This document shows positions 9,393 through 16,661 of a stretch of 64,000 nucleotides of DNA, one piece after another (within the stretch, counting starts at the first letter, position 1; every line of letters begins with the position of its first letter). The stretch comes from JAPHTQ01 sp050299175 (GTDB lineage: Bacteria; Pseudomonadota; Gammaproteobacteria; Thiohalomonadales; Thiohalomonadaceae): NCBI GenBank assembly GCA_050299175.1, contig JBNKVM010000064.1:1-64000 (forward strand). Direction: 5' to 3'. The notes below the pieces were generated by a model. The model saw only the letters and a list, made by a program, of their open reading frames with translations, made no database searches and was not told the origin of the DNA. Position numbers and translations under genes: made by a program.

Positions 9393-9754
9393 CGGCCAAA
9401 TTCCTTGCGGAACTGTTCAGCGTCGTAATAGACACGAATATTCTGGATCTTGCCGTCTACCAATTCGTAAATCTCGGCGATGTGACACTCGATCTCATTG
9501 CCGCTGGGAGCCGCCACGGTTAAAACCCCCTCAAGCAATACCTGCTTTCCCTGCTCGAAGGCAGAGACTGGCGTATAACCCCGGACAAGCGGGAAAAACG
9601 AATTGTTCAACGCAACAAAATCTTTCATACCGCTGACCTGATCGACAGGCCCGGTAAAGCGGATATCGTCGGCGACCAGCTTTGTCCAATCATCGCTACC
9701 GCTCCCAACCAGTTGCTGAAATTGCTGAACGGTTTGTAACGCACTGTTTTTCAT
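9389..9754 (-). CDS. SnoaL-like/NTF2-fold protein
   Basis: This 121-residue protein has the cone-shaped NTF2/SnoaL domain pattern: an N-terminal helix (LQTVQQFQQLVGSGSDDW), a DIRFTGPVDQVSG strand-turn, and final strands EIECHIAEIYELVDGKIQNI and VYYDAEQF. The ATG at 9754 is preceded by a strong GAGGAG site; a longer frame to 9832 would overlap the sigma gene and has a poor start. It lies 31 bases after the ECF sigma gene. In ECF41-type sigma factors a SnoaL domain is fused to the sigma and controls it, so this separate copy may do the same in trans (inference). Confidence 0.75.
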   Translation of the reverse strand: MKNSALQTVQQFQQLVGSGSDDWTKLVADDIRFTGPVDQVSGMKDFVALNNSFFPLVRGYTPVSAFEQGKQVLLEGVLTVAAPSGNEIECHIAEIYELVDGKIQNIRVYYDAEQFRKEFGR

Positions 9755-9785
9755 CGTAATACTCCTCTCTTTTTTGTTGGTAGTA

Positions 9786-10625
9786 TTATTTAGACAAATG
9801 AGCCGTCGATTTCGGACGAACCTCCAGTACATTTCTTTCCTTGCCCTCCGCTACCCATTTCTCGCGGCTCTCCAGCATAAAGATATTCAGAAGAGTGTTA
9901 GGACTGTTCAGCGGGTCGATGGAACGAGTCAGTTCCAGACGCAAGTTCAGCAAATACTCCCTGTCTGGAGAATCTCCCTGCCTGACCATGGTTATTTTAT
10001 TGGCCTCGATACGGGCATCATGCTCAGGGTTCAGAATCCCCTTCAGGGCCGTACACTGATCGCAGTGACCTTCTTTGGAAACAAATGAGCAGCGTGCATC
10101 GAAAATACGGATCATATCCTTACGCGCATCCGCGATGGCGTGTTTGACCTTGCCCAGCGACAGGCCGGTGATCTCCACAATCTCGTCGATCTTGAATTCA
10201 TAGATCTCTTTCAGCAGCAGACAGACCTGTTGCTCAAGCGGAAGAGTTTTGTTGATACAGTTCAGGCAATAGGCGATATGCTCACTGATTTCATAGATTC
10301 GGTTCGGCGTGGCATTAAACACTTCACGAAACTTTTCCCAGTGCTCCGGCGAGTGCATATGCAACATGGCGCCATAATCCTGGCTATTCACCTCCCAGCG
10401 CTGCTGCTTGCTCAGCTGGTTTTTGGCAAGATTGAGTGCAATAGAAAACACCCAGGTCTTGAATGAGGCGTCCCCTCTGAAGGAATCGATACTCTCATGA
10501 ACCTTGATATAGGTTTCCTGCACAATGTCTTCGGCATCCTGACGCTGCGGCAACAAGCGGAATATAAAGGAAAGAAGTTCGTCTTTTAGTGCAAGGAAAT
10601 AATCGGCCGCTTCGCTTTTGTTCAT
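9786..10625 (-). CDS. ECF sigma factor with internal and C-terminal cysteine motifs
   Basis: This 279-residue sigma-70 family protein directs RNA polymerase to a special set of promoters. Region 2 (about residues 10-80) has the DAEDIVQETYIKVHE core and FRGDASFKTWVFSIALN; region 4 (about 125-175) has LPLEQQVCLLLKEIYEF and GLSLGKVKHAIADARK. Unusually, the linker holds H117-x2-C120-x2-C123, with a further Cys135. An extra 100-residue C-terminal tail holds C179, C188 and C191, so metal or thiol sensing is plausible. No anti-sigma gene is adjacent. The next gene is a SnoaL-fold protein. It heads a four-gene leftward operon ending near 8677. Confidence 0.88.
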   Translation of the reverse strand: MNKSEAADYFLALKDELLSFIFRLLPQRQDAEDIVQETYIKVHESIDSFRGDASFKTWVFSIALNLAKNQLSKQQRWEVNSQDYGAMLHMHSPEHWEKFREVFNATPNRIYEISEHIAYCLNCINKTLPLEQQVCLLLKEIYEFKIDEIVEITGLSLGKVKHAIADARKDMIRIFDARCSFVSKEGHCDQCTALKGILNPEHDARIEANKITMVRQGDSPDREYLLNLRLELTRSIDPLNSPNTLLNIFMLESREKWVAEGKERNVLEVRPKSTAHLSK

Positions 10626-10656
10626 TATTGGCCCTCGTCAAAATAGTGCGGATTAT

Positions 10657-10731
10657 GAAATATCCCTTACCACTACTGACAACATCATGTCAGTAGTGGT
10701 AATCGTAGCAAACGGGAATAGGGGATATTTC
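10657..10731. repeat. Nested inverted repeat between CMD and sigma genes
   Basis: A perfect 14-base stem (10667-10680 with 10689-10702, 8-base loop) sits directly inside a 10-base pair of outer arms, GAAATATCCC (10657-10666) and GGGATATTTC (10722-10731). The block lies between the end of the CMD gene and the start of the sigma gene, both leftward. It could terminate the former, but it has no T-tract. It could also be an operator or RNA structure in the sigma leader. Confidence 0.7.
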
Positions 10732-10777
10732 CTTACATCTCACAGGTTTTTGGCAAATTGACTTCCAGCGTCTCCTC

Positions 10778-11149
10778 TCACGCACCCATTTCCCTGAGCA
10801 CTTCCTGCAAAATCGGCAACGCATCAAACGCAGCCGGATAGCCCGCATAGATACCGACCTGCAATAGTGCCTCGGTAATTTCCTCAACCGTGGCGCCGCT
10901 GCTCAGGGCAATGCCCAAAACAATTCGTAGCGCACCATGCCTACCAAGTGCCGCCAAAATGCCGATACTACACAGCGAGCGTGTCTTCGGGTCGATAGCC
11001 TCCCGCGACCAGGTACGGCCAAAGACAACCGATACTGCCTCATGTTCAAACGTGGGACTCAGCTCCCTGAAGCGTGCAGTGACTTTATCTGCCTTGTCCG
11101 CACCGATAAGCTCCCGAAGTGTTTCCATCCCTTTTTCGTGATCGTCCAT
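10778..11149 (-). CDS. Carboxymuconolactone decarboxylase-family protein
   Basis: This 123-residue all-helical protein belongs to the CMD/AhpD family. Motifs are FGRTWSREAIDPKTRSLCSI and LGRHGALRIVLGIALSSGAT, followed by EEITEALLQVGIYAGYPA. True AhpD enzymes have a CxxC pair; here only one Cys is present at that place (SLCSI), so thiol peroxidase activity is doubtful. It is divergent from arsR, with a 77-base shared promoter region and a GGAGG site before its ATG. CMD proteins are frequent companions of arsenic genes, so regulation by the same ArsR operator is plausible (inference). Confidence 0.85.
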   Translation of the reverse strand: MDDHEKGMETLRELIGADKADKVTARFRELSPTFEHEAVSVVFGRTWSREAIDPKTRSLCSIGILAALGRHGALRIVLGIALSSGATVEEITEALLQVGIYAGYPAAFDALPILQEVLREMGA

Positions 11150-11184
11150 CTTTATACCTCCACTGACTTTTTTTGGATTATGGG

Positions 11185-11212
11185 TTGACAGATGAGCATA
11201 TTATCGTAATAT
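11185..11212 (+). promoter_or_regulatory. Sigma-70 promoter of arsR
   Basis: A perfect -35 hexamer TTGACA at 11185-11190 is followed after 16 bases by TAATAT at 11207-11212, ending 14 bases before the arsR start. The -10 element lies inside the inverted repeat at 11203-11218, so a bound repressor would block polymerase. Confidence 0.75.
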
Positions 11213-11218
11213 CACGAT
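11203..11218. promoter_or_regulatory. ArsR-type operator overlapping the arsR promoter
   Basis: ATCGTAATATCACGAT is an inverted repeat with 5-base arms (ATCGT/ACGAT), 9 bases before arsR. A second copy with the same arms is at 11564-11579, just before arsM. Two sites flanking the regulator gene argue for autoregulation plus control of arsM. Confidence 0.72.
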
Positions 11219-11226
11219 TAATAGCT

Positions 11227-11544
11227 ATGGGACGTTCAAAGAAACAGGCATTTACCAACCAGCAGAACCGCCTCGCGGATCTGGCCAAGGCATTGGCGCA
11301 TCCAGCGCGCATTGCCATTCTGGAGTTCCTGGCTCGGAGCGACGCCTGTATGTGCGGCGACATTGTCGAGGAGTTGCCACTATCGCAGTCAACCGTCTCA
11401 CAGCACCTGCGTGAACTGAAAAGTGCTGGACTGATCCGAGGCGATATCGAAGGCACACGGGTCTGCTATTGCATCAACACCAAAGCCGTGGATGAGGCTC
11501 GGAAACTGATGGACAAATTTTTAACCACCAAACGCTGCTGTTAA
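11227..11544 (+). CDS. arsR: ArsR-family metalloid-responsive repressor
   Basis: This 105-residue winged-helix repressor should release its operators when arsenite binds its thiols. The DNA-recognition helix is QSTVSQHLRELKSAGLI, preceded by LADLAKALAHPARIAILEFL. Likely ligands are C41 and C43 (DACMCGDI), C80 and C82 (VCYCIN) and the terminal C104-C105 pair. The start at 11227 (MGRSKK) was chosen over a longer frame from 11173, since that would include the promoter and operator. It is followed by an operator and the arsenite methyltransferase gene. Identity as ArsR family is clear. The inducer is inferred from arsM. Confidence 0.88.
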   Translation: MGRSKKQAFTNQQNRLADLAKALAHPARIAILEFLARSDACMCGDIVEELPLSQSTVSQHLRELKSAGLIRGDIEGTRVCYCINTKAVDEARKLMDKFLTTKRCC

Positions 11545-11563
11545 AAATTTTTTCATCTCAATC

Positions 11564-11579
11564 ATCGTAATTTTACGAT
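11564..11579. promoter_or_regulatory. Second ArsR-type operator upstream of arsM
   Basis: ATCGTAATTTTACGAT is a perfect palindrome with 7-base arms, ending 20 bases before the arsM start. It shares the outer ATCGTAA/ACGAT pattern with the site in front of arsR. It could repress a separate arsM promoter or limit read-through from arsR. Confidence 0.7.
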
Positions 11580-11599
11580 TATCAAAGAAGGATAAAACA

Positions 11600-12415
11600 A
11601 TGTCTGAAGCAAATGAACTGAAACAACTGGTCAAAGAAAAGTACGGCGCTATCGCTGAGCAATCTAATAATGGTAAAGAAGCATCCTGTTGCAGTAGTGG
11701 CTGTGGCTGTTCCACTATTGACTACACCGTCATGGCAGAAAACTACACAGAGTTGTCGGGCTATGTGGCAGATGCCGATCTGGGACTCGGCTGCGGTCTG
11801 CCAACAGAGTTCGCACAGATGAAAGCAGGAGACACTGTGGTCGACCTCGGCTCAGGGGCGGGTAACGACGCCTTCGTAGCACGATCCATCGTTGGCGAAT
11901 CAGGAAATGTCATCGGCATCGACATGACACCCGAGATGATCGACAAGGCCCGTGGCAATGCGGCAAAACTGAACTTCGACAATGTCGAGTTCCGTATGGG
12001 AGATATCGAAGCGATACCTGTGGATAGCGACAGCGTGGATGTGGTCGTCAGTAACTGCGTCATGAATCTGGTGCCCGATAAAGCAAAGGCCTTTGCTGAA
12101 ACCTTCCGCATTCTCAAATCCGGCGGACACTTCTCCATCTCAGACATCGTACTGGAAGGTGAACTGCCTGATAGCGTCAGAAAAAGTGCCGAAATGTATG
12201 CAGGCTGTGTTTCCGGCGCGCAGCAGATGGCGGACTACCTGGAAACCATCCACAAAGCCGGGTTTGAAAATGTCACCGTGCAGAAAAAGAAAGAGATCAG
12301 CCTGCCCGACGAAATCCTGCTGGAATATCTCAGTAAAGAGGAAATCCAGGCCGCACGTAAACAGGGTGCAGGTATCTACAGCATTACCGTATACGCGGAC
12401 AAGCCCGTCGCCTGA
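11600..12415 (+). CDS. arsM: Arsenite S-adenosylmethionine methyltransferase
   Basis: This 271-residue enzyme should methylate As(III) using SAM, giving methylated and volatile arsenicals. SAM binding is shown by VVDLGSGAGNDAFVA (about 81-95) and GIDMTPEMIDKA. The three cysteines typical of ArsM are present: C65 (GLGCGLP), C153 (SNCVMNL) and C203 (YAGCVSGA). An extra cysteine cluster (CCSSGCGC, 30-37) near the N-terminus may take part in arsenite capture. It lies after arsR with an ArsR-type operator in its leader, and before a C-GCAxxG-C-C protein. No ArsB/Acr3 efflux pump or ArsC reductase is in this cluster. Confidence 0.92.
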   Translation: MSEANELKQLVKEKYGAIAEQSNNGKEASCCSSGCGCSTIDYTVMAENYTELSGYVADADLGLGCGLPTEFAQMKAGDTVVDLGSGAGNDAFVARSIVGESGNVIGIDMTPEMIDKARGNAAKLNFDNVEFRMGDIEAIPVDSDSVDVVVSNCVMNLVPDKAKAFAETFRILKSGGHFSISDIVLEGELPDSVRKSAEMYAGCVSGAQQMADYLETIHKAGFENVTVQKKKEISLPDEILLEYLSKEEIQAARKQGAGIYSITVYADKPVA

Positions 12416-12484
12416 GACTAGCTTAGAGTCGGTGGCTGTACTACAGCCATCGGCTTAAACTATGAACAGAACAGGGGAAGAGCA

Positions 12485-12931
12485 ATGAAAAAAGATATCA
12501 AAGAGTCCGCAGAGAACTATTTCAATAACGGCCTGATGTGCGCCGAAAGTGTCGTGCTGGCGCTCACCCAGGCGCACGGCATCGAGTCAGAACTGCTGCC
12601 CAAGGCGGCAACGGCATTCTGCGGTGGCATGTCACGCACCTGTGGCACATGCGGCGCACTCAGTGGTGCAGTAATGGGTATCAGTGCCATTCTCGGCCGA
12701 GAAAGCGCAGGAAAACCCTATGATGATGCCTACCAGGCCGCAGGCACTGTCATAAGGAAGTTTGAAGAGGAGTTTGGCTCACGCAACTGCCAGGAATTAC
12801 TAGGCTGTGACCTTGGCACCCCGGAAGGACAGGACACCTTCAAAAGTGAAAATCTCCGTGAGAGATGTACAAACTATACTGCCAGGGCAGCTGAACTTGC
12901 GGAGGAAATACTAGCAAAGCGGACTAAGTAG
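12485..12931 (+). CDS. C-GCAxxG-C-C family redox-type protein
   Basis: This 148-residue protein shows the family cysteine pattern: C19 (LMCAESV), C46 (AFCGGMSRTCGTCGALSGAVM with three Cys) and later cysteines in RNCQELLGCDLG and RERCTNY. The spacing fits the C_GCAxxG_C_C family, thought to be redox- or metal-active but without a defined reaction. It is the last rightward gene of the arsenic cluster, 69 bases after arsM, which supports a thiol role linked to arsenic handling (inference). Its stop overlaps the convergent thioesterase stop by eight bases. Confidence 0.85.
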   Translation: MKKDIKESAENYFNNGLMCAESVVLALTQAHGIESELLPKAATAFCGGMSRTCGTCGALSGAVMGISAILGRESAGKPYDDAYQAAGTVIRKFEEEFGSRNCQELLGCDLGTPEGQDTFKSENLRERCTNYTARAAELAEEILAKRTK

Positions 12932-13343
12932 AAAACATCTCATAGATGTCTGGCCCGGCAGTTACCGATCTTTTTGTCTCAATATCTACCGGTACCCAAA
13001 ACGTAAGCGCCTTGGCTAACAACTTGTTATCGGCTTTGCGGATGATCTCAGTATGCCGCTCAAATACCCGTTCACCGGCCTTGCCGACCCAGGTGCGCAC
13101 CACGATCTCATCCGACTCCATCGCCGGACGCTTGTAATCAATCTCATGTCGAGCAACAACCCAGAGCAACGCCGCCTTCTGCTCTTCAGTAGCAACGGCA
13201 TACCAATGCGTCGTTGCCGCCTCCTGCACCCATTTCAGATAAACAACATTGTTCACGTGCCCCAGCCAGTCGATATCCTCCGGTTTTATAGTGATCTCAA
13301 TATCGTACGGTTCACGTGGGTCTAATTTGGTCATGGACATCAC
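12924..13343 (-). CDS. Hotdog-fold acyl-CoA thioesterase
   Basis: This 139-residue single-hotdog protein of the 4HBT/YbgC group should hydrolyse acyl-CoA thioesters. The signature DIDWLGHVNNVVYLKWVQEAA (here from about residue 23) contains the Asp and His-Val-Asn-Asn used for substrate binding. A VGKAGERVFERHTEIIRK strand pair follows. The frame opens with two Met codons; MTKLDPREPYD may be the real start. It is the last gene of a long leftward series and lies 25 bases after the LysE-type exporter. The acyl chain specificity is not readable. Confidence 0.85.
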   Translation of the reverse strand: MMSMTKLDPREPYDIEITIKPEDIDWLGHVNNVVYLKWVQEAATTHWYAVATEEQKAALLWVVARHEIDYKRPAMESDEIVVRTWVGKAGERVFERHTEIIRKADNKLLAKALTFWVPVDIETKRSVTAGPDIYEMFST

Positions 13344-13368
13344 TTCCTGAACTAACGCAGCAAAAATT

Positions 13369-14004
13369 CTATTGGTCTGGCTGTGCAGCAGAGATCAACT
13401 TTATACCGAGAAATCCCATTAACCCACCTGCCATCCGGTCAATATGCCCTTTTGAACGAAGATATGCAGCGCGAGAGGACTCCGTAGATAAAGCGTACGC
13501 CACCACGGCATACCAGCCCGCCTCCACCAGAAAAACCAGCAGCGGCAATGCCACAGAAATAGCCACAGGTATATTCTGCGGCAGAAGCGCGGCAAAAATA
13601 CCACCATAGACAATGGCCGTTTTAGGGTTACTCAACTGAGTAAAGAGCCCCAGCAAAAAAGAGCGCTTCGCGAACACCTTAACCTGTTCCACTTTACCTG
13701 ACATAACAAACGGCTTGCTGGCACTCCGCCAGATATGAACAGCCATGTACATAAGGTACAGACCACCTGCAACTTTAAGCGCGAAATAGAGCCACGGCAC
13801 GGCGGCAAAAACGAACTGAAGTCCCAGCAACACAACTACGGAGAAAAGCGAGGCACCAAGCCCCATCCCAATAGCAGCAAAAAAACCGTCCTTCCTTGAA
13901 AGCGCCATAGAAATGCGCGCCACGAGCAAAAAACTGGGCCCAGGTATAGCGGCCCCGATGAGGATCGCTCCAAGTACACTGGCAATAGAAAGAAACAGCT
14001 CCAC
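13369..14004 (-). CDS. LysE/RhtB-family amino-acid exporter
   Basis: This 211-residue inner-membrane protein has six predicted helices and the LysE family N-terminus, GAILIGAAIPGPSFLLVARIS, with the conserved PGP motif. A later GLFTQLSNPKTAIVYGG loop is also characteristic. Relatives export amino acids such as homoserine, threonine, lysine or leucine, or small neutral metabolites. It sits between a DUF1330 gene and the thioesterase in a leftward run with gaps under 45 bases. The substrate is unknown. Confidence 0.88.
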   Translation of the reverse strand: MELFLSIASVLGAILIGAAIPGPSFLLVARISMALSRKDGFFAAIGMGLGASLFSVVVLLGLQFVFAAVPWLYFALKVAGGLYLMYMAVHIWRSASKPFVMSGKVEQVKVFAKRSFLLGLFTQLSNPKTAIVYGGIFAALLPQNIPVAISVALPLLVFLVEAGWYAVVAYALSTESSRAAYLRSKGHIDRMAGGLMGFLGIKLISAAQPDQ

Positions 14005-14046
14005 ATCCGCTCCTTATTCAGTCAACTGGCACTGACCACAATTCGC

Positions 14047-14340
14047 TCACTCATCAGACTCAAAACTGACCAAATCCACCTCAGCCGCCCGTCTGCGTAA
14101 AGGCACCAGTGCCTGATAGGCAGGTGACTCGTGCCACTGTCGTGCCGATGCCATATCCGGGAAACGAAGCACCACTGTGTCAGTATGGCGATACTCGCCA
14201 TCAAATACTTCAGCGCTGTTTCCGCGCAGGACAATCTCACCATTCCATGGCATCAATGTAGCAGGTACCTGATCACGGTACTCAACCCATCTAATCTCAT
14301 CTTTTATCGTAATGTTACCAATTACATATGCAGTCATCAT
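14047..14340 (-). CDS. DUF1330 ferredoxin-like fold protein
   Basis: This 97-residue protein fits DUF1330, an alpha-beta barrel related to NIPSNAP and ABM domains. The pattern is AYVIGNITIKDEIRWVEYRD, then LRGNSAEVFDGEYRHTDTVV and FPDMASARQWHESPAYQAL. The family has no settled function. Two Met codons open the frame (14340 and 14337). It lies 42 bases upstream of the LysE gene in the same direction. Confidence 0.82.
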   Translation of the reverse strand: MMTAYVIGNITIKDEIRWVEYRDQVPATLMPWNGEIVLRGNSAEVFDGEYRHTDTVVLRFPDMASARQWHESPAYQALVPLRRRAAEVDLVSFESDE

Positions 14341-14370
14341 TCAATCTTCCACCAAGCTGACTCAGACAGC

Positions 14371-14781
14371 TCATCCTCTACTTTCAAGCCATGCAATACC
14401 ATACGACCTCAGATCGGCAAGGGTCTTCCTGAGAATATCATCCATCTCTTTCTGGAATGGACTGATTTTCCACCACCTGTCCTTTGGTAGAAGGATAGCT
14501 TTCCACCATGGATCGTATTTACCAAAAAGTCTGTTCACTTTCTTCGAGAAAAGTGTCGGCCTTATTTTAGAAAGACGTTCAAATTCATCACCGGCAATTA
14601 AGTTAACGGTAAAAGTGCCCTGTGCGCCCCGCAGGCCAATCTGGTATTCGATAATAAGCTCGACGCCATTAGCACCAGTCTTTATAAAGCGCCGCTTTCC
14701 ATCAAACAGAAATCCTTCTGTTTCCAGCGTAGGCTTTGCAATGTGGCGCATTGATTTATCGAATTCAAGACGCATCGGCAA
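14371..14781 (-). CDS. DUF4304-like hypothetical protein
   Basis: This 136-residue soluble protein has a pattern close to DUF4304. An N-terminal segment ends in a long-chain FLFDGKRRFIKTGANGVELI hairpin, followed by QGTFTVNLIAG and a C-terminal helix DDILRKTLADLRSYGIAWLE. No catalytic motif is visible. Its base composition is lower in GC than the hydrolase upstream, which may mark a gained gene. It lies 30 bases before the DUF1330 gene and 32 after the hydrolase. Confidence 0.6.
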   Translation of the reverse strand: MPMRLEFDKSMRHIAKPTLETEGFLFDGKRRFIKTGANGVELIIEYQIGLRGAQGTFTVNLIAGDEFERLSKIRPTLFSKKVNRLFGKYDPWWKAILLPKDRWWKISPFQKEMDDILRKTLADLRSYGIAWLESRG

Positions 14782-14813
14782 TCAGTTATCGGCCAAGAAA
14801 ATATCTAAGTAAT

Positions 14814-15707
14814 TTATTCGGTTTGTTTCGTACCTGCCAATGAATCATATCCCATCCCCAGATTTCCCCGAATGAACTTGATCAATTGATCCGCATGTTC
14901 ATGAAAATGTTCAATAGAATCATGCTCTGCCCCGTCAACCGCAATAATCTTAATCGGTCGCTCTTCTGTGGCGCTGGCCTCGATCAGGCGCATATCACTA
15001 ATCGGGATAACCGTATCCGCGGTACCGTGTGCCAGCAGCACAGGACACTGCACATGGGCAACGCGATTCATCGGTGCAATATCATCGAAGCGGAAACCGA
15101 TCACCCACTGCACATAATTGAGAACCAGACGTTGCAGAAAACGGGGCAGCCACGGCCGGTCCAGATGGCGTCCCATCACCAGATTCGGGTGGGCAAAACC
15201 GGATATCCCGATCACCATATCGATATCGTGTCGATGAGAAGCGGTCAGGATGGCTGCCGCCGCACCAATGGAGTGGCCAAGCACAATCACCTTATGACTC
15301 GGATTCCGCTGACGTACCCAGTCCAACGCCGCGCCCAGGTCCTCGGCAAAACGTGGCAAAGAGGAAAAGTTGTCACTGTCGCTTTGACCGTGATTGCGGG
15401 CATCGTAAAGCAACACATCCATACCCGTCTCATGGAACGGCTGCGCCAGAGGCAACATCATCTCGGCATTGGCGCCCCAGCCATGAACCACCACCAACGT
15501 ACAACAACTATCGCTAGCGGGAATGAACCAGGAGAAGAGACGCTTGCCCTTTGGGCCGGTCAGATATTGCTGACTGTAGGGCAGATTGAATTGTTCTGGC
15601 GTGGCCTGCTCAACAATACGAGGCGCACGGTATATCCAATGCAATATCAGGTGAAAAACCAGGCCGATTACAACAGGAAAAACAATGATCGCAAAAATAT
15701 AATACAT
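14814..15707 (-). CDS. Membrane-anchored alpha/beta hydrolase
   Basis: This 297-residue serine hydrolase is anchored by an N-terminal helix (IFAIIVFPVVIGLVFHLIL). The oxyanion segment is VVVHGWGANAE and the nucleophile serine is in the GHSIG elbow (VIVLGHSIGAAAAI). The acid is in LLAHGTADTVIP and the catalytic His in DGAEHDSIEHF. All triad members are present, so it is predicted active on an ester, thioester or peptide. The anchored layout resembles envelope-facing lipases and esterases of the BAAT/DUF818-like group. It belongs to the leftward run from the CDF transporter, with small gaps. Confidence 0.85.
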   Translation of the reverse strand: MYYIFAIIVFPVVIGLVFHLILHWIYRAPRIVEQATPEQFNLPYSQQYLTGPKGKRLFSWFIPASDSCCTLVVVHGWGANAEMMLPLAQPFHETGMDVLLYDARNHGQSDSDNFSSLPRFAEDLGAALDWVRQRNPSHKVIVLGHSIGAAAAILTASHRHDIDMVIGISGFAHPNLVMGRHLDRPWLPRFLQRLVLNYVQWVIGFRFDDIAPMNRVAHVQCPVLLAHGTADTVIPISDMRLIEASATEERPIKIIAVDGAEHDSIEHFHEHADQLIKFIRGNLGMGYDSLAGTKQTE

Positions 15708-15755
15708 CGCACTTAGGTCAGGGTTGAGCTACAGGCTGGAGAATTCCGACACCAC

Positions 15756-16628
15756 TCATGGTACCTGTATGAATTTACGTTCTGAATAGCTCCAGTGATA
15801 CGTTTTCCCATCTTCAACGAAACTGGCGTGAGGCCAACGAAAGTAAGTCTTATATGAGATCACGGAACCCAGAAACGAGGAAGACTGAAACTTTGTAGGA
15901 TCATGTCCTTGCAAAGCCTCTGACATCAGGTGTGCCCGATAGATCTCGGCCAGCGCAAAGAATGAAACCATAACACAGGCATTGAAACCAAAAATGATCA
16001 AATAACGATTGGTAATCGCACCCTTTCGTAGATAGCGGTAAACCATGATAGCAGCGACTCCAATACCCAGCGCCACCAGCAATGGAGGGAGCATAAACGG
16101 TAGAATCTTTATCAACGATCCGGGAAAGAAAAAAACGGCTGGCGGAATGAGCAGAAACGCAAGCAACTCAATATTGACAAGCGAAACAATGGCCCAGAAC
16201 AGATAAGTACCGGCCATCCAGCGAATAATGTTTCGAATCACTACAGGCCGTGTCCAGAATCGTTGTCCATCGGTATCCGGTGAGGCATCATCAACAGGCA
16301 GACCGATAAGGTGGCCTTTTGTCACGACATCATATGCAGTCGCAAAGAGCACAACTAATACGCCTAGTGGAATACATATAAAGACGCCTATAGCCGGAAA
16401 AGCTATACCAGTCCCTAACAAAGCGACAAGTATGACGACGATTGCTTTCCACGAGATTCGCTGGGTCATGCATCCAACTACACCGCCAATAATAACACCG
16501 CCTAAAACCGCAATAACCAGCAACCATTCCATAGCAGCGGCAAATGCCCCGCCTGGACCACCCCGAGCAAAGGCGTATGGCGAAGCAACAAAAAACAGGA
16601 GTGCGCAAGACTGATAAAGAATTCGCAT
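15756..16628 (-). CDS. Multi-spanning membrane protein of unknown function
   Basis: I do not recognise this 290-residue protein. It has a possible signal peptide (LFFVASPYAFARGG) followed by at least six hydrophobic helices, including MEWLLVIAVLGGVIIGG and KAIVVILVALLGTGIAF. A polar C-terminal domain ends in a basic, aromatic region (YKTYFRWPHASFVEDGKTYH) that is probably exposed. It starts 33 bases after the stop of the metallo-beta-lactamase-fold gene and precedes the hydrolase, so it may be co-transcribed with both. Confidence 0.7.
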   Translation of the reverse strand: MRILYQSCALLFFVASPYAFARGGPGGAFAAAMEWLLVIAVLGGVIIGGVVGCMTQRISWKAIVVILVALLGTGIAFPAIGVFICIPLGVLVVLFATAYDVVTKGHLIGLPVDDASPDTDGQRFWTRPVVIRNIIRWMAGTYLFWAIVSLVNIELLAFLLIPPAVFFFPGSLIKILPFMLPPLLVALGIGVAAIMVYRYLRKGAITNRYLIIFGFNACVMVSFFALAEIYRAHLMSEALQGHDPTKFQSSSFLGSVISYKTYFRWPHASFVEDGKTYHWSYSERKFIQVP

Positions 16629-16661
16629 GATGACCTATTTTCCCTGGCGATTAATCTGGTA

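Noticed and set aside
10690..10887. Leftward 65-codon open frame
   Set aside because: It overlaps the end of the CMD gene in another frame, begins inside it and includes the inverted repeat; no protein features.
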